A program made the position numbers and the translations under genes. A stretch of DNA of 64,000 nt from UBA2241 sp963777895 (GTDB lineage Bacteria > Actinomycetota > Thermoleophilia > UBA2241): NCBI GenBank assembly GCA_963777895.1, contig CAVZSF010000007.1, positions 248,001 to 312,000 on the forward strand. Reading direction: 5' to 3'. The notes under the pieces are model-generated. The model did no database searches, was not told where the DNA came from, and saw only the letters and a list, made by a program, of their open reading frames with translations. Position 1 is the first letter of the stretch, and every line of letters starts with the position of its first letter. Of the stretch, positions 1 to 9,038 are shown one piece after another.

Positions 1-1337
1 GGCACCGGCCGGACCTCGCGCTCTGGGAGGCGATGATTCCCTGCTTCGTGCGCGAGCTGGCGGCGTTCGCCCAAGCGATGGGCGGCGGCTGGCGGCCGCG
101 CGTGCTCGACATCGGCGGCGGCTTTGCGCCGCGGCGGGACGCGGCGGAGGCGGCGCACGCGCTCGGCCGCGCGGCGGGCGAGGCCCGCGCCGCCTCCGGC
201 GACGATGGGCCGCGGCGCGTCCCCGACGTCGCCGCGTACGCGCGCACGGTCTGCTCGGTGCTCGAGCGCGAGATGCGGAAGGCCGGGCTGCCGCTGCAGG
301 GCGTCGCCCTGCAGCTCGAGCCCGGCCGCGGCGTCTACGCCAATGCCGGCCTGCACCTGGCGCGCGTGACGAACGTGAAGCGCGAGTCGCCGAGGGCAGA
401 GGACGCCGCCGCTCTCGACACGCTCGCAAGCGCGGCGCTGGACCACTTCGGCCGCGGCGCGATCCCGCCGAGCGGCGGTGCCGCGCCGCCGCAGACCTGG
501 GTCGAGACCGACACGTCCGAGGCCTTCCTGCCGGACGTGAACCTTGAGGGCGCGCGCTGGACCGTCGTCAACGTCGCGGCGCCGGACGCGCCGCCTGTGA
601 TGACCGCGGACGTCGTCGGCATCAGCTGTGGCTTCGACGTGGTCGTGGCCGAGGCGCGTCTGCCTGAGGTCGCCCCCGGCGACGTCCTCGCCTTCCTCGA
701 CACGGGCGCCTATCAGGACGCGGCATCGAGCAACTTCAACGCCATGCCGCGTCCCGCCACCGTGCTCGTCCACGGCCCTGACGCTGAAGTGATCAAACGC
801 GCCGAGACCGTCGCCGAGGTCTTCGCCCGCGACGTCGTCCCGGCGCGTCTCGGCGAGGTCGACCTGCGTCGCCTCGCCGGCACGGAGTCGCTCACCGCGC
901 GAACGCTGAACCACGTTGGCATCACCGTGGCCGACCTCGACCGCTCAGCCGCCTTCTACCGCGATCTCGCCGGTCTCACCTTGCTCGACTCCGGCGCCGA
1001 GGACGACCCGGTCTACGCGACGATGCTGGGCGTGTCGAGCGTGAGCTTCCGCTGGACCGAGCTCGACCTCGCCAACGACCAGGTCCTCGAGCTCGTGCAG
1101 CTCCTGCCGGTGGCGGCCGCACCGACCTCCGCGCTGCCGGCGGGGACGCACATCGCCATCACCGTCCCCGACGCGGGACTCGTGTACGAGCGCCTGGTCG
1201 CCAACGGCGTCACCGTCCTCTCGCCGCCCGTCGCGCTGCGCGAGGAGAACCACTGGCTCGGCGCCCGCGTCTTCTACGCGCGCGACCCCGACGGCAACCT
1301 CGTCGAGTTCGTGCAGCCGGGGGGCATGCCGGGCTGA
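1..1337 (+). CDS. PLP-dependent decarboxylase-like C-terminal part fused to a glyoxalase/VOC domain (5' partial)
   Basis: The frame is open to the left edge, so the gene starts upstream of the window. The first 290 or so residues resemble the later part of group IV PLP decarboxylases (diaminopimelate/ornithine type): a glycine-rich phosphate loop (LDIGGGF), the LEPGRG motif, a GISCG segment where the family usually has C-E-S/x-D, and a late GAYQ...NFN...PRP block. The last 140 residues form a VOC domain (LNHVGITVADLDRSAAFYRD to DPDGNLVEFVQP), as in methylmalonyl-CoA epimerase and glyoxalase. Acidic substitution at the active-site Cys loop (E to G) suggests changed substrate use. The fusion is seen directly; substrate and pathway are unknown. 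Confidence 0.75.
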   Translation, partial: HRPDLALWEAMIPCFVRELAAFAQAMGGGWRPRVLDIGGGFAPRRDAAEAAHALGRAAGEARAASGDDGPRRVPDVAAYARTVCSVLEREMRKAGLPLQGVALQLEPGRGVYANAGLHLARVTNVKRESPRAEDAAALDTLASAALDHFGRGAIPPSGGAAPPQTWVETDTSEAFLPDVNLEGARWTVVNVAAPDAPPVMTADVVGISCGFDVVVAEARLPEVAPGDVLAFLDTGAYQDAASSNFNAMPRPATVLVHGPDAEVIKRAETVAEVFARDVVPARLGEVDLRRLAGTESLTARTLNHVGITVADLDRSAAFYRDLAGLTLLDSGAEDDPVYATMLGVSSVSFRWTELDLANDQVLELVQLLPVAAAPTSALPAGTHIAITVPDAGLVYERLVANGVTVLSPPVALREENHWLGARVFYARDPDGNLVEFVQPGGMPG

Positions 1338-1342
1338 ACGTC

Positions 1343-1400
1343 CGGGCCTCAGGCCAGATCTGACGCCCGGGTCTCGGGCCAGACCTGACCCCGGGCTCCA
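1343..1400. repeat. Imperfect tandem repeat of about 26 bp
   Basis: Two and a bit copies of a unit built around GGGCCAGA-CTGAC-CCCGGG lie just after the stop of the decarboxylase-VOC gene. Their self-complementary GGGCC and CCGGG blocks could form hairpins and may act as a terminator for the upstream gene. The stretch 1401-1574 up to the next start shows no gene. Confidence 0.5.
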
Positions 1401-1574
1401 CGGCCCCCTCGCAGGTTGACTCCCTCTGCCCCCTGTGAAAGGGTGCACCAATTCGTGTGGCGAAACACACGAAACCCCGCCGCAATCCCCACCCCATCCC
1501 CCAAGGAGGTCCGTATTGCGCGCTCTCGCAGCCCTCTCATGTGACCTGACAGCGAAACAGGGAGTTTCTGTCTG

Positions 1575-3158
1575 ATGAGATCTCGACTCGTACTGACTCT
1601 GGTCGTCGTGGCCGTGCTGGCCACGGCCGCCTTCGCCGCCGTGACCGCCAAACCCGTGCAGAGCTTCCCGAGCAAGGCTCAGGCCTGCACCGTCTGCCAC
1701 CCAGCGGCTCCTTCGAGCGCGGCGGTCAAAGCCACGCCGAGCGTCGCGACGCCCGCTCCCGGAGCGACCTACACGCTGACGATCGCGATGACCGGCTTCA
1801 CCGCGGGCGGTGACACCGGCTACTGGATCGCCAACGGCGCGGGCGCGCCGGCGCTGAGCGTCTACGCAGGCGCCACCGGCACCAACCAGACGACGTACAC
1901 ACGGACCATGACCGCACCCAGCAGCCCGGGCAGCTACACCTATACGGTGTGGGCCGACAAGGGCGACAAGAGCAGCGGCCAGGCCAAGTCGACGACCTAC
2001 AGCATCACCGTCCAGGCTCCGCCCGCGCCGGCGCCTGCCATCACGACCCTCAGCCCGAACCACGGCCTGACAGGCGCAAGCGTCGTCATCGCCGGCAGCA
2101 ACCTGGGCACGGGCGGCGTCGTGAAGTTCGGCGGCACGACCGCCACGACCACCGCCTGGAGCGCGACGAGCGTCACCGCCAAGGTGCCGACGAGCCTCGC
2201 CCCCGGCAGCGTCAACGTCGCCGTGACGCCGAGCGGCGCCACGGCCTCCAACGCCCTGGCGTTCACGGTCGACGCTCCGCCGACGCCGACACCCACAGCC
2301 GCCATCACGACCCTCAACCCGAACCACGGCCTGACGGGCGCAAGCGTCGTCATCGCCGGCAGCAACCTGGGGACGAGCGGCGTCGTGAAGTTCGGCGGCA
2401 CGACCGCCACGACCACCGCCTGGAGCGCGACGAGCGTCACCGCCAAGGTGCCGACGAGCCTCGCCCCCGGCAGCGTCAACGTCACCGTGACGCCGAGCGG
2501 CGCCACGGCCTCCAACGCACTGGCATTCACGGTCGACGCTCCGCCGAGCACCGGCGACACCACCGCGCCGGTCAGCACAGCCGGCGGCGTCAGGGCCGAT
2601 CGCTGGTACAACCACACGCTGCGCATCCGCTTGAGCGCCACCGACGAGCTCAACGGCTCGGGCGTGGGTTCGATCACCTACAGCATCGACGGCGGCGCAC
2701 CGGTCACCGTCCTGGGTTCGACCGCAGCGGTCACCCTGACCGTCGACGCCAAGATGCATGCGACCGATGGTCCCCACACGATCACCTACCATGCGACGGA
2801 CGTCGCCGGCAACGTCGAGACCGCTCACACACTGACGGTCAACATCGACACGGTGAAGCCGCACGCCAAGACGCCGAGCACTGCCAAGGTGCGGCGTTAT
2901 CGGATGGCGACGCTCGCGTACGAGGTCGACGATGTCGACCCGAACGGCGGTACGGCAAGGGTCACCATCCTCGTCAAGAACCGGCGTGGCGACGTGGTGA
3001 AGCGGCTGCGGCTCGGGACCAAGCCCGTCGACATGGCCCTCTCTGCCAGCTTCAGGTGCAAGCTGCGCGCCGGCACGTACACCTTCTCTGTGACGGCGAT
3101 CGACGAGGCCGGCAACCGGCAGGCCGCCATCGCCACGCGGACGCTGAGGGTCTACTGA
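1575..3158 (+). CDS. Secreted protein with one haem c motif, two IPT/TIG repeats and a C-terminal Ig-like domain
   Basis: The product has 527 residues. Residues 1-25 are a signal peptide. A single haem-attachment motif, CTVCH, sits near residues 38-42 and is followed by a beta-sandwich segment (Y-x-L-T to TYTVWAD) of the kind that follows a CxxCH in choice-of-anchor-V-type surface proteins. Two nearly identical 88-residue IPT/TIG immunoglobulin-like repeats come next, then a domain with SIDGG and HTITYHATDVAGN, typical of bacterial Ig-like modules, and a final beta-rich part. It probably sits outside the membrane. One haem plus adhesive modules suggests a surface electron carrier or a haem-anchored adhesin; that role is inference. 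Confidence 0.75.
   Translation: MRSRLVLTLVVVAVLATAAFAAVTAKPVQSFPSKAQACTVCHPAAPSSAAVKATPSVATPAPGATYTLTIAMTGFTAGGDTGYWIANGAGAPALSVYAGATGTNQTTYTRTMTAPSSPGSYTYTVWADKGDKSSGQAKSTTYSITVQAPPAPAPAITTLSPNHGLTGASVVIAGSNLGTGGVVKFGGTTATTTAWSATSVTAKVPTSLAPGSVNVAVTPSGATASNALAFTVDAPPTPTPTAAITTLNPNHGLTGASVVIAGSNLGTSGVVKFGGTTATTTAWSATSVTAKVPTSLAPGSVNVTVTPSGATASNALAFTVDAPPSTGDTTAPVSTAGGVRADRWYNHTLRIRLSATDELNGSGVGSITYSIDGGAPVTVLGSTAAVTLTVDAKMHATDGPHTITYHATDVAGNVETAHTLTVNIDTVKPHAKTPSTAKVRRYRMATLAYEVDDVDPNGGTARVTILVKNRRGDVVKRLRLGTKPVDMALSASFRCKLRAGTYTFSVTAIDEAGNRQAAIATRTLRVY
2037..2546 (+). repeat. 264-bp direct repeat encoding two IPT/TIG domains
   Basis: The segment 2037-2282 is repeated almost base for base at 2301-2546 (period 264 bp, 88 codons). 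Differences are few and scattered, including a Ser/Gly and an Asn/Ser change. The near-identity at DNA level indicates a recent tandem duplication or ongoing gene conversion, and it could expand or contract by recombination. Confidence 0.9.
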
Positions 3159-3217
3159 TCCGAGCGATCCTGTAACGGACGCTGGGTCTGCGACCTGGCG
3201 ATCCGGTGGCATGAACG

Positions 3218-3264
3218 CGAAAGGGCGGGGGCCGGCGAATGCCGGCCCCCGCCCCTTCGTTTCG
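3218..3264 (+). terminator. Strong hairpin terminator after the IPT protein
   Basis: Arms 3218-3236 and 3241-3259 pair almost perfectly (one bulge) around a GAAT loop, followed by TTTCG. It lies 60 bp beyond the stop of the IPT-repeat gene. Confidence 0.75.
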
Positions 3265-3433
3265 GCGCCGCCGCTGACTGGTCGTCGTTCGGGGAAGCAT
3301 CTCGCCGGGACGGCATCTCTCGTCGGCCCTCGGAGACGGCGTGATCTTCGTCGGCTCTCGGAGGCGGCGTGCCCGTCGTCGGCGCGAGCCTCGACCGAGG
3401 GCATCCCGGGCCAGCAGAACGGAGAGGAGCGGC

Positions 3434-3994
3434 ATGGGCAAGCTGATCTACTCGATGAACGTCTCGCTCGACGGCTACATCGAGACGCCGGACCGGAGTC
3501 TCGACTGGACCGTCGTCGACGACGAGCTGCACTCCTGGTTCAACGACCTTGTGCGCGAGATGGACGTCTTCCTCTACGGGCGGCGGATGTACGAGGTGAT
3601 GTCGGCCTACTGGCCGACGGCCGAATCTGACCCCGGCGCCACCGACGTCACGCGCGACTTCGCACGTATCTGGAACGCGAGGCCGAAGGTGGTGTTCTCG
3701 TCCACGCTCAAGGTGGTGCAGTGGAAGAGCCGGCTCGCCGTCGGCGACCCGGCGGAGGAGCTCGCCCGCATCAGGGCCGAGTTCGACGGCGACATCGGCG
3801 TCGGCGGAGCCACGTTGGCCTCCGCCTTCATCCGTCGCGGCCTCGTCGACGAGTACCGGCTCCTCGTCCACCCTGTGATCCTCGGAGCCGGCGCGCCCTT
3901 CTTCCCGCAGCTCGAGACCCCCGTCAAGCTGAGGCTGACCGAGAGGCGCACCTTTGCGTCCGGCGTGACCTTGCTCGCCTACACGCGCGGTTGA
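3434..3994 (+). CDS. Dihydrofolate reductase family protein (RibD C-terminal-like)
   Basis: The product has 186 residues. It opens MGKLIYSMNVSLDGYIE, the typical first strand and loop of RibD-C/DHFR-like reductases, and carries LYGRRMYEVM and a late GGATLASAFI...DEYRLLVHPVILGAG block that matches the family's NADPH-binding end. The start chosen is the ATG at 3434 because GAGGAG lies 5-10 bases upstream; the frame is open further up but without family similarity. Members are usually stand-alone reductases of unknown substrate. The double-GNAT gene follows 67 bp later on the same strand, so the two may be co-transcribed. Confidence 0.85.
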   Translation: MGKLIYSMNVSLDGYIETPDRSLDWTVVDDELHSWFNDLVREMDVFLYGRRMYEVMSAYWPTAESDPGATDVTRDFARIWNARPKVVFSSTLKVVQWKSRLAVGDPAEELARIRAEFDGDIGVGGATLASAFIRRGLVDEYRLLVHPVILGAGAPFFPQLETPVKLRLTERRTFASGVTLLAYTRG

Positions 3995-4061
3995 CGTCAC
4001 CGGACCCGCGGCAGGAGCATCACTTCGTCCGCTCGACGGCGAAGCGAGGTAGGGGTTCACG

Positions 4062-5036
4062 ATGCACGCGCTGTCAGGGCACGCGCTCCCCCAAGGCTAC
4101 GACCTGCGTCCGCTGACGATCCAGGACCTCTCGGCCGCACAGGCGCTTCTCGACGCCTGCGAGTCGGCCGACTCAGGCGAGCCCTGCATCCATGAGATCG
4201 ACCTCGCGGTCGAGACACGCAGCTCCCGGTTCGACTTCGAGCGCGGCGCCTGGGTGATCGTGGCGGACGACGGTGATCTGGCCGGCGTCGGCTGGATCTT
4301 CGCGCCGGGCGACGAGGGCTTCGTCACCGCGGACCACTACGTAAGGCCAGACCTGAGACACCAGGCGCTGGACGAGGTGTTCCTGGATCTCATCGAGGAC
4401 CGCGCCGGTCGGTACGCCCGCGAGAGAAGCCGCGAACAGCAAGACGAAAGGCCCCTGCCGCTCATCACCTACTGCGAGCCCCTGCTGGAACGCCGCTGCG
4501 TTCTGCTGCTTTCGCGGGGCTTCACCGTCGTGCGCGAGCTTTGCCAGATGCGTCTTGATCTTGCGGACGCTGTTCCGGACCCACATCTTCCCGAGGGCAT
4601 CTCGGTGCGTCCGGCGCGCCTCGCAGAAGACGGTCGCCTGTTGCACGCCGCCATCGAGGAGGCCTTCAGCGAGCACTTCCGTCGCCAAAGCAGGACCTTC
4701 GAGGACTGGGCCTCACGGACAGCGGGGCGGGACGGCATCGATCCAAGCCTCTGGCTGGTCGCCTGGGACGGTCCCGACGTGGCCGGCCAGGTCTGGGCGC
4801 TGCCGCGTGGGGAAGAGGTGCACGTCGAGAGTCTCTCGGTGCGCAAGGCATGGCGCGGGCGCGGTCTTGGGCTGGCGTTGCTCCAGGAGGTCTTCGGGCT
4901 GCTCGCCGAGCGCGGGTACCCGTTCGTGCGCCTGTTCGTGGACGCGCAGAACGAGACCGGAGCGCTCGATCTTTACCTCAAGGCAGGGATGCGGGTGGAG
5001 CGGCGCTTCGAGGTGTTCGAGAAGGCGGTCGAGTAG
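4062..5036 (+). CDS. Double-domain GNAT acetyltransferase, copy 1
   Basis: The product has 324 residues and consists of two GNAT folds in tandem. The C-terminal half has the acetyl-CoA loop RGRGLGLALLQE and the LYLKAGM segment near the end; the N-terminal half is degenerate and starts LRPLTIQDLSAAQALLDAC. The arrangement recalls mycothiol-synthase-type proteins, but the substrate cannot be told. It is paralogous over its whole length to the protein at 13198-14157, and both end with the same VERRFE/CFE...FEK pattern. It is followed by a divergent-looking 140-bp gap before the radical SAM gene. Confidence 0.85.
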   Translation: MHALSGHALPQGYDLRPLTIQDLSAAQALLDACESADSGEPCIHEIDLAVETRSSRFDFERGAWVIVADDGDLAGVGWIFAPGDEGFVTADHYVRPDLRHQALDEVFLDLIEDRAGRYARERSREQQDERPLPLITYCEPLLERRCVLLLSRGFTVVRELCQMRLDLADAVPDPHLPEGISVRPARLAEDGRLLHAAIEEAFSEHFRRQSRTFEDWASRTAGRDGIDPSLWLVAWDGPDVAGQVWALPRGEEVHVESLSVRKAWRGRGLGLALLQEVFGLLAERGYPFVRLFVDAQNETGALDLYLKAGMRVERRFEVFEKAVE

Positions 5037-5176
5037 GGGAACGTTGACGCTCCCGCGGCACCGCGCGAACATGGTGTACCGACGCCGACCGGCGTCGGCG
5101 ACCGCACGAGAGGCGCGATGAGTGATACGGGGCGACCGGCCGTGACCAGAAGTGCGGCCAGACTAGGTGGCCGGCG

Positions 5177-6481
5177 GTGACCAGGCGCACGTCCCGCGTC
5201 GCGCTCGTCTTCCCCTACTTCCGCACCAGGGTGGCCACGGAGATGCTGCTCCCGCCCTTGGGACTCGCCGCCCTTTCGGCCCAGCTGCGCCGCCACGGCC
5301 TCGAGGCGAGGGTCTTCGACTGCACCTTCGGGACGTTCGACCGTCTGCGCGCCGACCTGCGCGCCTACCGGCCCGATATCGTCGGTCTGTCCTCCATGGT
5401 CAGCCTGACGCGCAACACCGTGCGCATCGCGGAGATGGTCCGTGCCGAGCTCCCGGGGTGCCTCGTCGTCGCCGGCGGGCCCCTGCCCACCGTCTTCCCG
5501 CATCGCTACCTCGGCCATGTCGATGCCGTCTTCCGCGGCGAGGCCGACCTGAGCTTCCCGCGCTTCTGCGCCGACTATCTCGGGCTGCCGGCCTCGCCGG
5601 CGGAGCTCGGCGAGCTGCCTCTCGACGCGTACGCCGGGTTGTTCGTGCAGGACGGCGACCTGCACGTCGACAACCCGGCGGTGCACCACGGCGAGAGCGA
5701 GCTCGCCGGTTTCCCCCTGCCCGACCGCAGCGACTTCGACCACGCCGCCTACCAGCGCGAGTGGCTGCGCACGTCCGGTCGCAAGGTCACCTCGCTGCTG
5801 GCCACCTTCGGTTGCCCCTACAGCTGCGATTTCTGCTCGCGGCCGGTCTTCGGCAGCCTCGTCCGGCACCGCGACCTCGACACGGTGTTCGCCGAGATCG
5901 ACCAGGTTCGAGCGCTCGGCTACGACAGCCTGTGGATCGGCGACGACATCTTCACCCTGGAGTCGGGCTATCTCGAGGCGTTCTGCCGGCGCATCGCGCC
6001 GCTGGGGATGACGTGGACCTGCCTCTCGCGGGCCAACGGGATGGGCCTGGCCACCGCGCGGTCGATGAAGGCGGCGGGCTGCCGCAAGGTCTACCTGGGA
6101 CTCGAGTCTGGGAACCAGACGACGCTCGACCTTATGCGCAAGCAGATCACGGTCGACCAGGGGGTGCGCGCCACCCAACTGTACCGCGAGGCCGGGATCG
6201 ACGTGGCGGCGTTCTTCATCGTCGGGTATCCGGGGGAGACGGTGGCCTCGATCGAGGACACCTTCAGGCTGGCGCTGACGCTGCCGCTCGACGAGGTCTC
6301 GTTCACGGTGCCCGTCCCGCTGCCCGGGTCGCAGTTGTTCGAGCGCCTGGGCGGCTCCGACGAGGGCCGGGACTGGCAGCGCGAGAACGAGGTCACCTTC
6401 CTCTACCCGTCCGAGATCGACGAGGCCTGGCTGCGACGCCGCGTCGACGAGACGATGCGGGCGTTCGCGGCGAAGAAGTAG
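5177..6481 (+). CDS. B12-binding-domain radical SAM protein
   Basis: The product has 434 residues, with a GTG start. Residues 1-140 form a Rossmann-like cobalamin-binding-type domain (PPLGLAALSAQLRRHG, DIVGLSS, VVAGGPLPT), without the DxHxxG lower-ligand motif. The radical SAM domain follows with the cluster motif CPYSCDFC (C-x3-C-x2-C), then SLWIGDDIFTL, GLESGN and FFIVGYPGET, all standard for the class B group that includes HpnP/HpnR and BchE-like methylases and cyclases. The substrate is unknown. The gene converges on a paralogous radical SAM gene at 6580-7954, with about 100 bp of hairpin-rich DNA between their ends. Confidence 0.88.
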   Translation: MTRRTSRVALVFPYFRTRVATEMLLPPLGLAALSAQLRRHGLEARVFDCTFGTFDRLRADLRAYRPDIVGLSSMVSLTRNTVRIAEMVRAELPGCLVVAGGPLPTVFPHRYLGHVDAVFRGEADLSFPRFCADYLGLPASPAELGELPLDAYAGLFVQDGDLHVDNPAVHHGESELAGFPLPDRSDFDHAAYQREWLRTSGRKVTSLLATFGCPYSCDFCSRPVFGSLVRHRDLDTVFAEIDQVRALGYDSLWIGDDIFTLESGYLEAFCRRIAPLGMTWTCLSRANGMGLATARSMKAAGCRKVYLGLESGNQTTLDLMRKQITVDQGVRATQLYREAGIDVAAFFIVGYPGETVASIEDTFRLALTLPLDEVSFTVPVPLPGSQLFERLGGSDEGRDWQRENEVTFLYPSEIDEAWLRRRVDETMRAFAAKK

Positions 6482-6483
6482 GG

Positions 6484-6573
6484 GGCGCCGGCGGGCGCGA
6501 AGCGCCTGACGCCGGCGCCGTAAAGGCAGGGCGCTTCGCGGCGGCCGCCGTGCTCTGGGGCGCTTCGCGCCCC
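6484..6573. terminator. Convergent-gene terminator region with two hairpins
   Basis: Two inverted repeats lie between the convergent radical SAM genes: arms 6484-6493/6510-6519 (GGCGCCGGCG) and arms 6557-6563/6567-6573 (GGGGCGC). Neither has a clear T-run, so termination is inferred from position. Confidence 0.5.
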
Positions 6574-6579
6574 GCCGCT

Positions 6580-7954
6580 TCATTTCATCAGCCGCAGCAT
6601 CCTGTCGGTGGGTCCCTCGAAGAGGCGCAAGGCGGCCGGCGCCAGCCGTCCGAGCCGGCGCCTCATCTCGAACTGCGCGCGGCCCTTGGCGATGCCGAAA
6701 CGCATCTTGAGGGCCGAGAACTCCGCGTCGTAGGTGAGCTGCTGGTTGAGGATGAAGCTCCCGTCCGGCCGCGAGTCGCGCGTGACGCGGGCGCCGAGGC
6801 GATCGCGCAGGGCCGTCCCCGGGAGCGGGTAGGGCATCGAGAGACCGAGGTAGTCGAGGGGCAGCGAACCGGCGAAGCGCAGCGTCTCGAGCACCGTGTC
6901 GTCGGTCTCGCCGGGATAGAAGAGGATGAAGAAGGCGCCGACCTCGAGCCCGCCGTCGTGGGCGGCCTCCACGGCGGCCCTCGACCGGGCCGCCGTCGTG
7001 TGTTTGTTCATGAGCCGCAGGATCTCGTCGCTGCCCGATTCGATGCCGAAGTAGACGCGCGTGCAGCCGGCGCGCCGCATCTCGCCGGCGAGATGCGCAT
7101 CCATGGAGTCGACTCTCGCCAGGCACTCCCACGCGAAGTGCAGCCCACGGGAGCGGATCTCGTCGCAGATGGCGATCACCCTGTCGCCGTCGAGCGTGAA
7201 CACGTCGTCGGCGAAGGAGATGCGGTCGTAGCCCAGGGCGAGCGCCTGCTCGACCTCGTCGACCACGTTTTCGGGTGAGCGCGCCCGGTACGAGTCGCCG
7301 AAGATGACGTTGCTGCAGAACTCGCAGTCGAAGGGGCAACCGCGCGTGCTCATGACCGTGGTGACCGACGAGCCGTAGCGCCGCCGTGCCGTGGCGGATG
7401 TAGGCGGCATTGGGGAGGAGGTCACGGGCGGGGAAGGGCAGGCGGTCGAGGTCGGCCGCGAAGGGGCGCGGAGGGGCGGGCGTGAGCGCCGGCGTGTCGC
7501 CGGCGTCCGCGCCCGCCCCACGACGCGTCACGACGCCCGGCACCGCGCCCAGCTCCGCGCCCGATTCGTGCGCGGCGAGGAGCTCGACCATGGTCGCTTC
7601 GCCCTCGCCGCGCACGACCACATCGAAGTGCGAGAGAAAGGCCTCCGGCTCGCACGTCGGCAGCGGCCCCCCGGCGACGAGCAGGCCGCAGCGGCCGCGC
7701 AGACGCTCCGCGAACCAGCGGCAGTCGTCGAGCATCGTCGCCATACAGTAGATGCCGACCACGTCGGCCTTCGCCGCGAGCGCCATCTCCAGGGCCTGAT
7801 CGCGACCCAGGAAGGTGCAGTCGAGCAGGCGCACCGCGTGTCCCGCCTGCCGCACGCTGGCCGCGACGTAGGCCGGCCCGAGGGGAGGGAAGCGGAAGCG
7901 CGAGCGGTCGAGCGAACGCCGGAAGAACGGATAGATGAGCAGGACGGAGCTCAC
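6580..7954 (-). CDS. B12-binding-domain radical SAM protein, second copy (one frameshift)
   Basis: The N-terminal domain reads from a GTG at 7954 (LLIYPFF, PPLGPAYVAASVRQAG, LVAGGPLPT). The radical SAM half is in another frame: CPFDCEFC, RISFADDVFTLDG, YFGIESGSDEI, FFILFYPGET and a C-terminus ending at 6580. The two halves meet near 7375-7385. Together they give a normal-length (about 455 residues) protein paralogous to the one at 5177-6481. The start overlaps the stop of the upstream gene (GTGA at 7951-7954), so the pair is translationally coupled. The frameshift sits in a GC-rich run and may be a sequence error. Function is unknown beyond B12/SAM chemistry. Confidence 0.8.
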
Positions 7955-8997
7955 GGGCCGCCCTCGACGCGCGGGTCATCCATGGACGCTCTCTCTATCC
8001 GCAGCTCGTGGCTGAACGCCGACCGGTCCGGACGGAGCGAGTAGCCGAAGCCGGTCCAGGCGAGACGCGAGCCCACGAGCTCCCGGCCACGCCACAGCCG
8101 CGCCCCTTCGACCTGGCCCAGTGAGAAGGCCGCGTGATGTTCCGTACTGACGAAGGAGGCCTGTGCCGCGGTGACCTCGTCCCACGTGCCGATCTCCCCG
8201 CCGCGCAGCACGCGGCCGTCCGAATCTTCGTAGCGGTCGAAGTGACGCGCCCCAAGCTCGTTCATCACGACGATCTCGGTGAAGCCGCGTCCGGCAAGGC
8301 CCGTCAGGTCGAGGCCGATGGCGAGCCGGGCGAGCTCGCGGCCGGACGGCCGCCGGCCCGGCTCGCCATCGTCTGTGGTGCGGGACTGGCGCCTACCCGG
8401 CTCGCCGGCGTCTGCGATGCCCCCGGGAATGTCGGCGCGGGCGTCCTCAGCGACACGGATGGCGTACCTCACGGTCACAGGCAGGTGGAACCCCGCGTCC
8501 TCGTAGGCCGTCGTCCAACCGAACCGCCGGCGCAGCCCGAGCGAGGTCGCTGTCAGCAGGCCGCGCAGGCGCGGGAAGCGGCGGTGCAGCGCGGCCAGCG
8601 CGTCCTTGGCGGCGTAGAGCGCGCGCGACGTCACGAGCCTGCTGTCGCCGCCTACCTTCACCATGCGCTCGACCAGGCACATGTCGTAGACGGCCTCCAG
8701 CTCCCATGCCGCTCCGTCGTGGCGCCACGAGACCTCCACGCCGCCCGGGAAGACCGTCTGGAGGCCGCGCTTGAGGATCGGCACCCCCAGGCCGACGCCC
8801 TCGCCGGCGAGGTCCTCGCCTCCGTCGAGCAGGACGAGCCCCTTTGGCAGCCTCCCGGTGGGGTAGCCTCCGGCGCCGGAGCAGCCGTCCGCGTCGGCCG
8901 GTCCCTCGCCGAAGGCCAGCGCGAACGCGCCGGCAAGAGGCACGCTCAGCTTCGCACCGTGTACGCCTGCCTTCGTGACGCCGTGCCCGTCGTCCAT
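7951..8997 (-). CDS. Conserved-looking hypothetical protein coupled to a radical SAM gene
   Basis: The product has about 348 residues. I do not recognise it. The ATG at 8997 is chosen (a GTG lies one codon upstream); the frame further upstream overlaps the DUF420 gene and is not protein-like. The sequence is mixed alpha/beta with no signal peptide or transmembrane segment, and has a glycine-rich stretch near residues 15-60 (LPKGLVLLDGGEDLAGEG). An Arg/Gly/Pro-rich insert around residue 190-215 contains a repeated GEPGRR motif. Its last base pairs overlap the start of the B12 radical SAM gene, so it probably works with it, for example as a substrate-processing partner. Confidence 0.7.
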   Translation of the reverse strand: MDDGHGVTKAGVHGAKLSVPLAGAFALAFGEGPADADGCSGAGGYPTGRLPKGLVLLDGGEDLAGEGVGLGVPILKRGLQTVFPGGVEVSWRHDGAAWELEAVYDMCLVERMVKVGGDSRLVTSRALYAAKDALAALHRRFPRLRGLLTATSLGLRRRFGWTTAYEDAGFHLPVTVRYAIRVAEDARADIPGGIADAGEPGRRQSRTTDDGEPGRRPSGRELARLAIGLDLTGLAGRGFTEIVVMNELGARHFDRYEDSDGRVLRGGEIGTWDEVTAAQASFVSTEHHAAFSLGQVEGARLWRGRELVGSRLAWTGFGYSLRPDRSAFSHELRIERASMDDPRVEGGP

Positions 8998-9038
8998 CAC
9001 GGCATCACCGCCGCGTCGCTCGCCGGCACCCCCGACCG

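Noticed and set aside
945..3404. Long open frame of over 800 codons on the minus strand opposite the IPT protein
   Set aside because: Arg/Gly/Asp-rich antisense frame of a GC-rich gene; no family features, and the plus strand has a signal peptide, repeats and domains.
4973..7954. A single 993-codon fusion of a radical SAM head with a GNAT antisense tail
   Set aside because: Past about 7375 the frame leaves the radical SAM domain, which continues in another frame; the rest is antisense.
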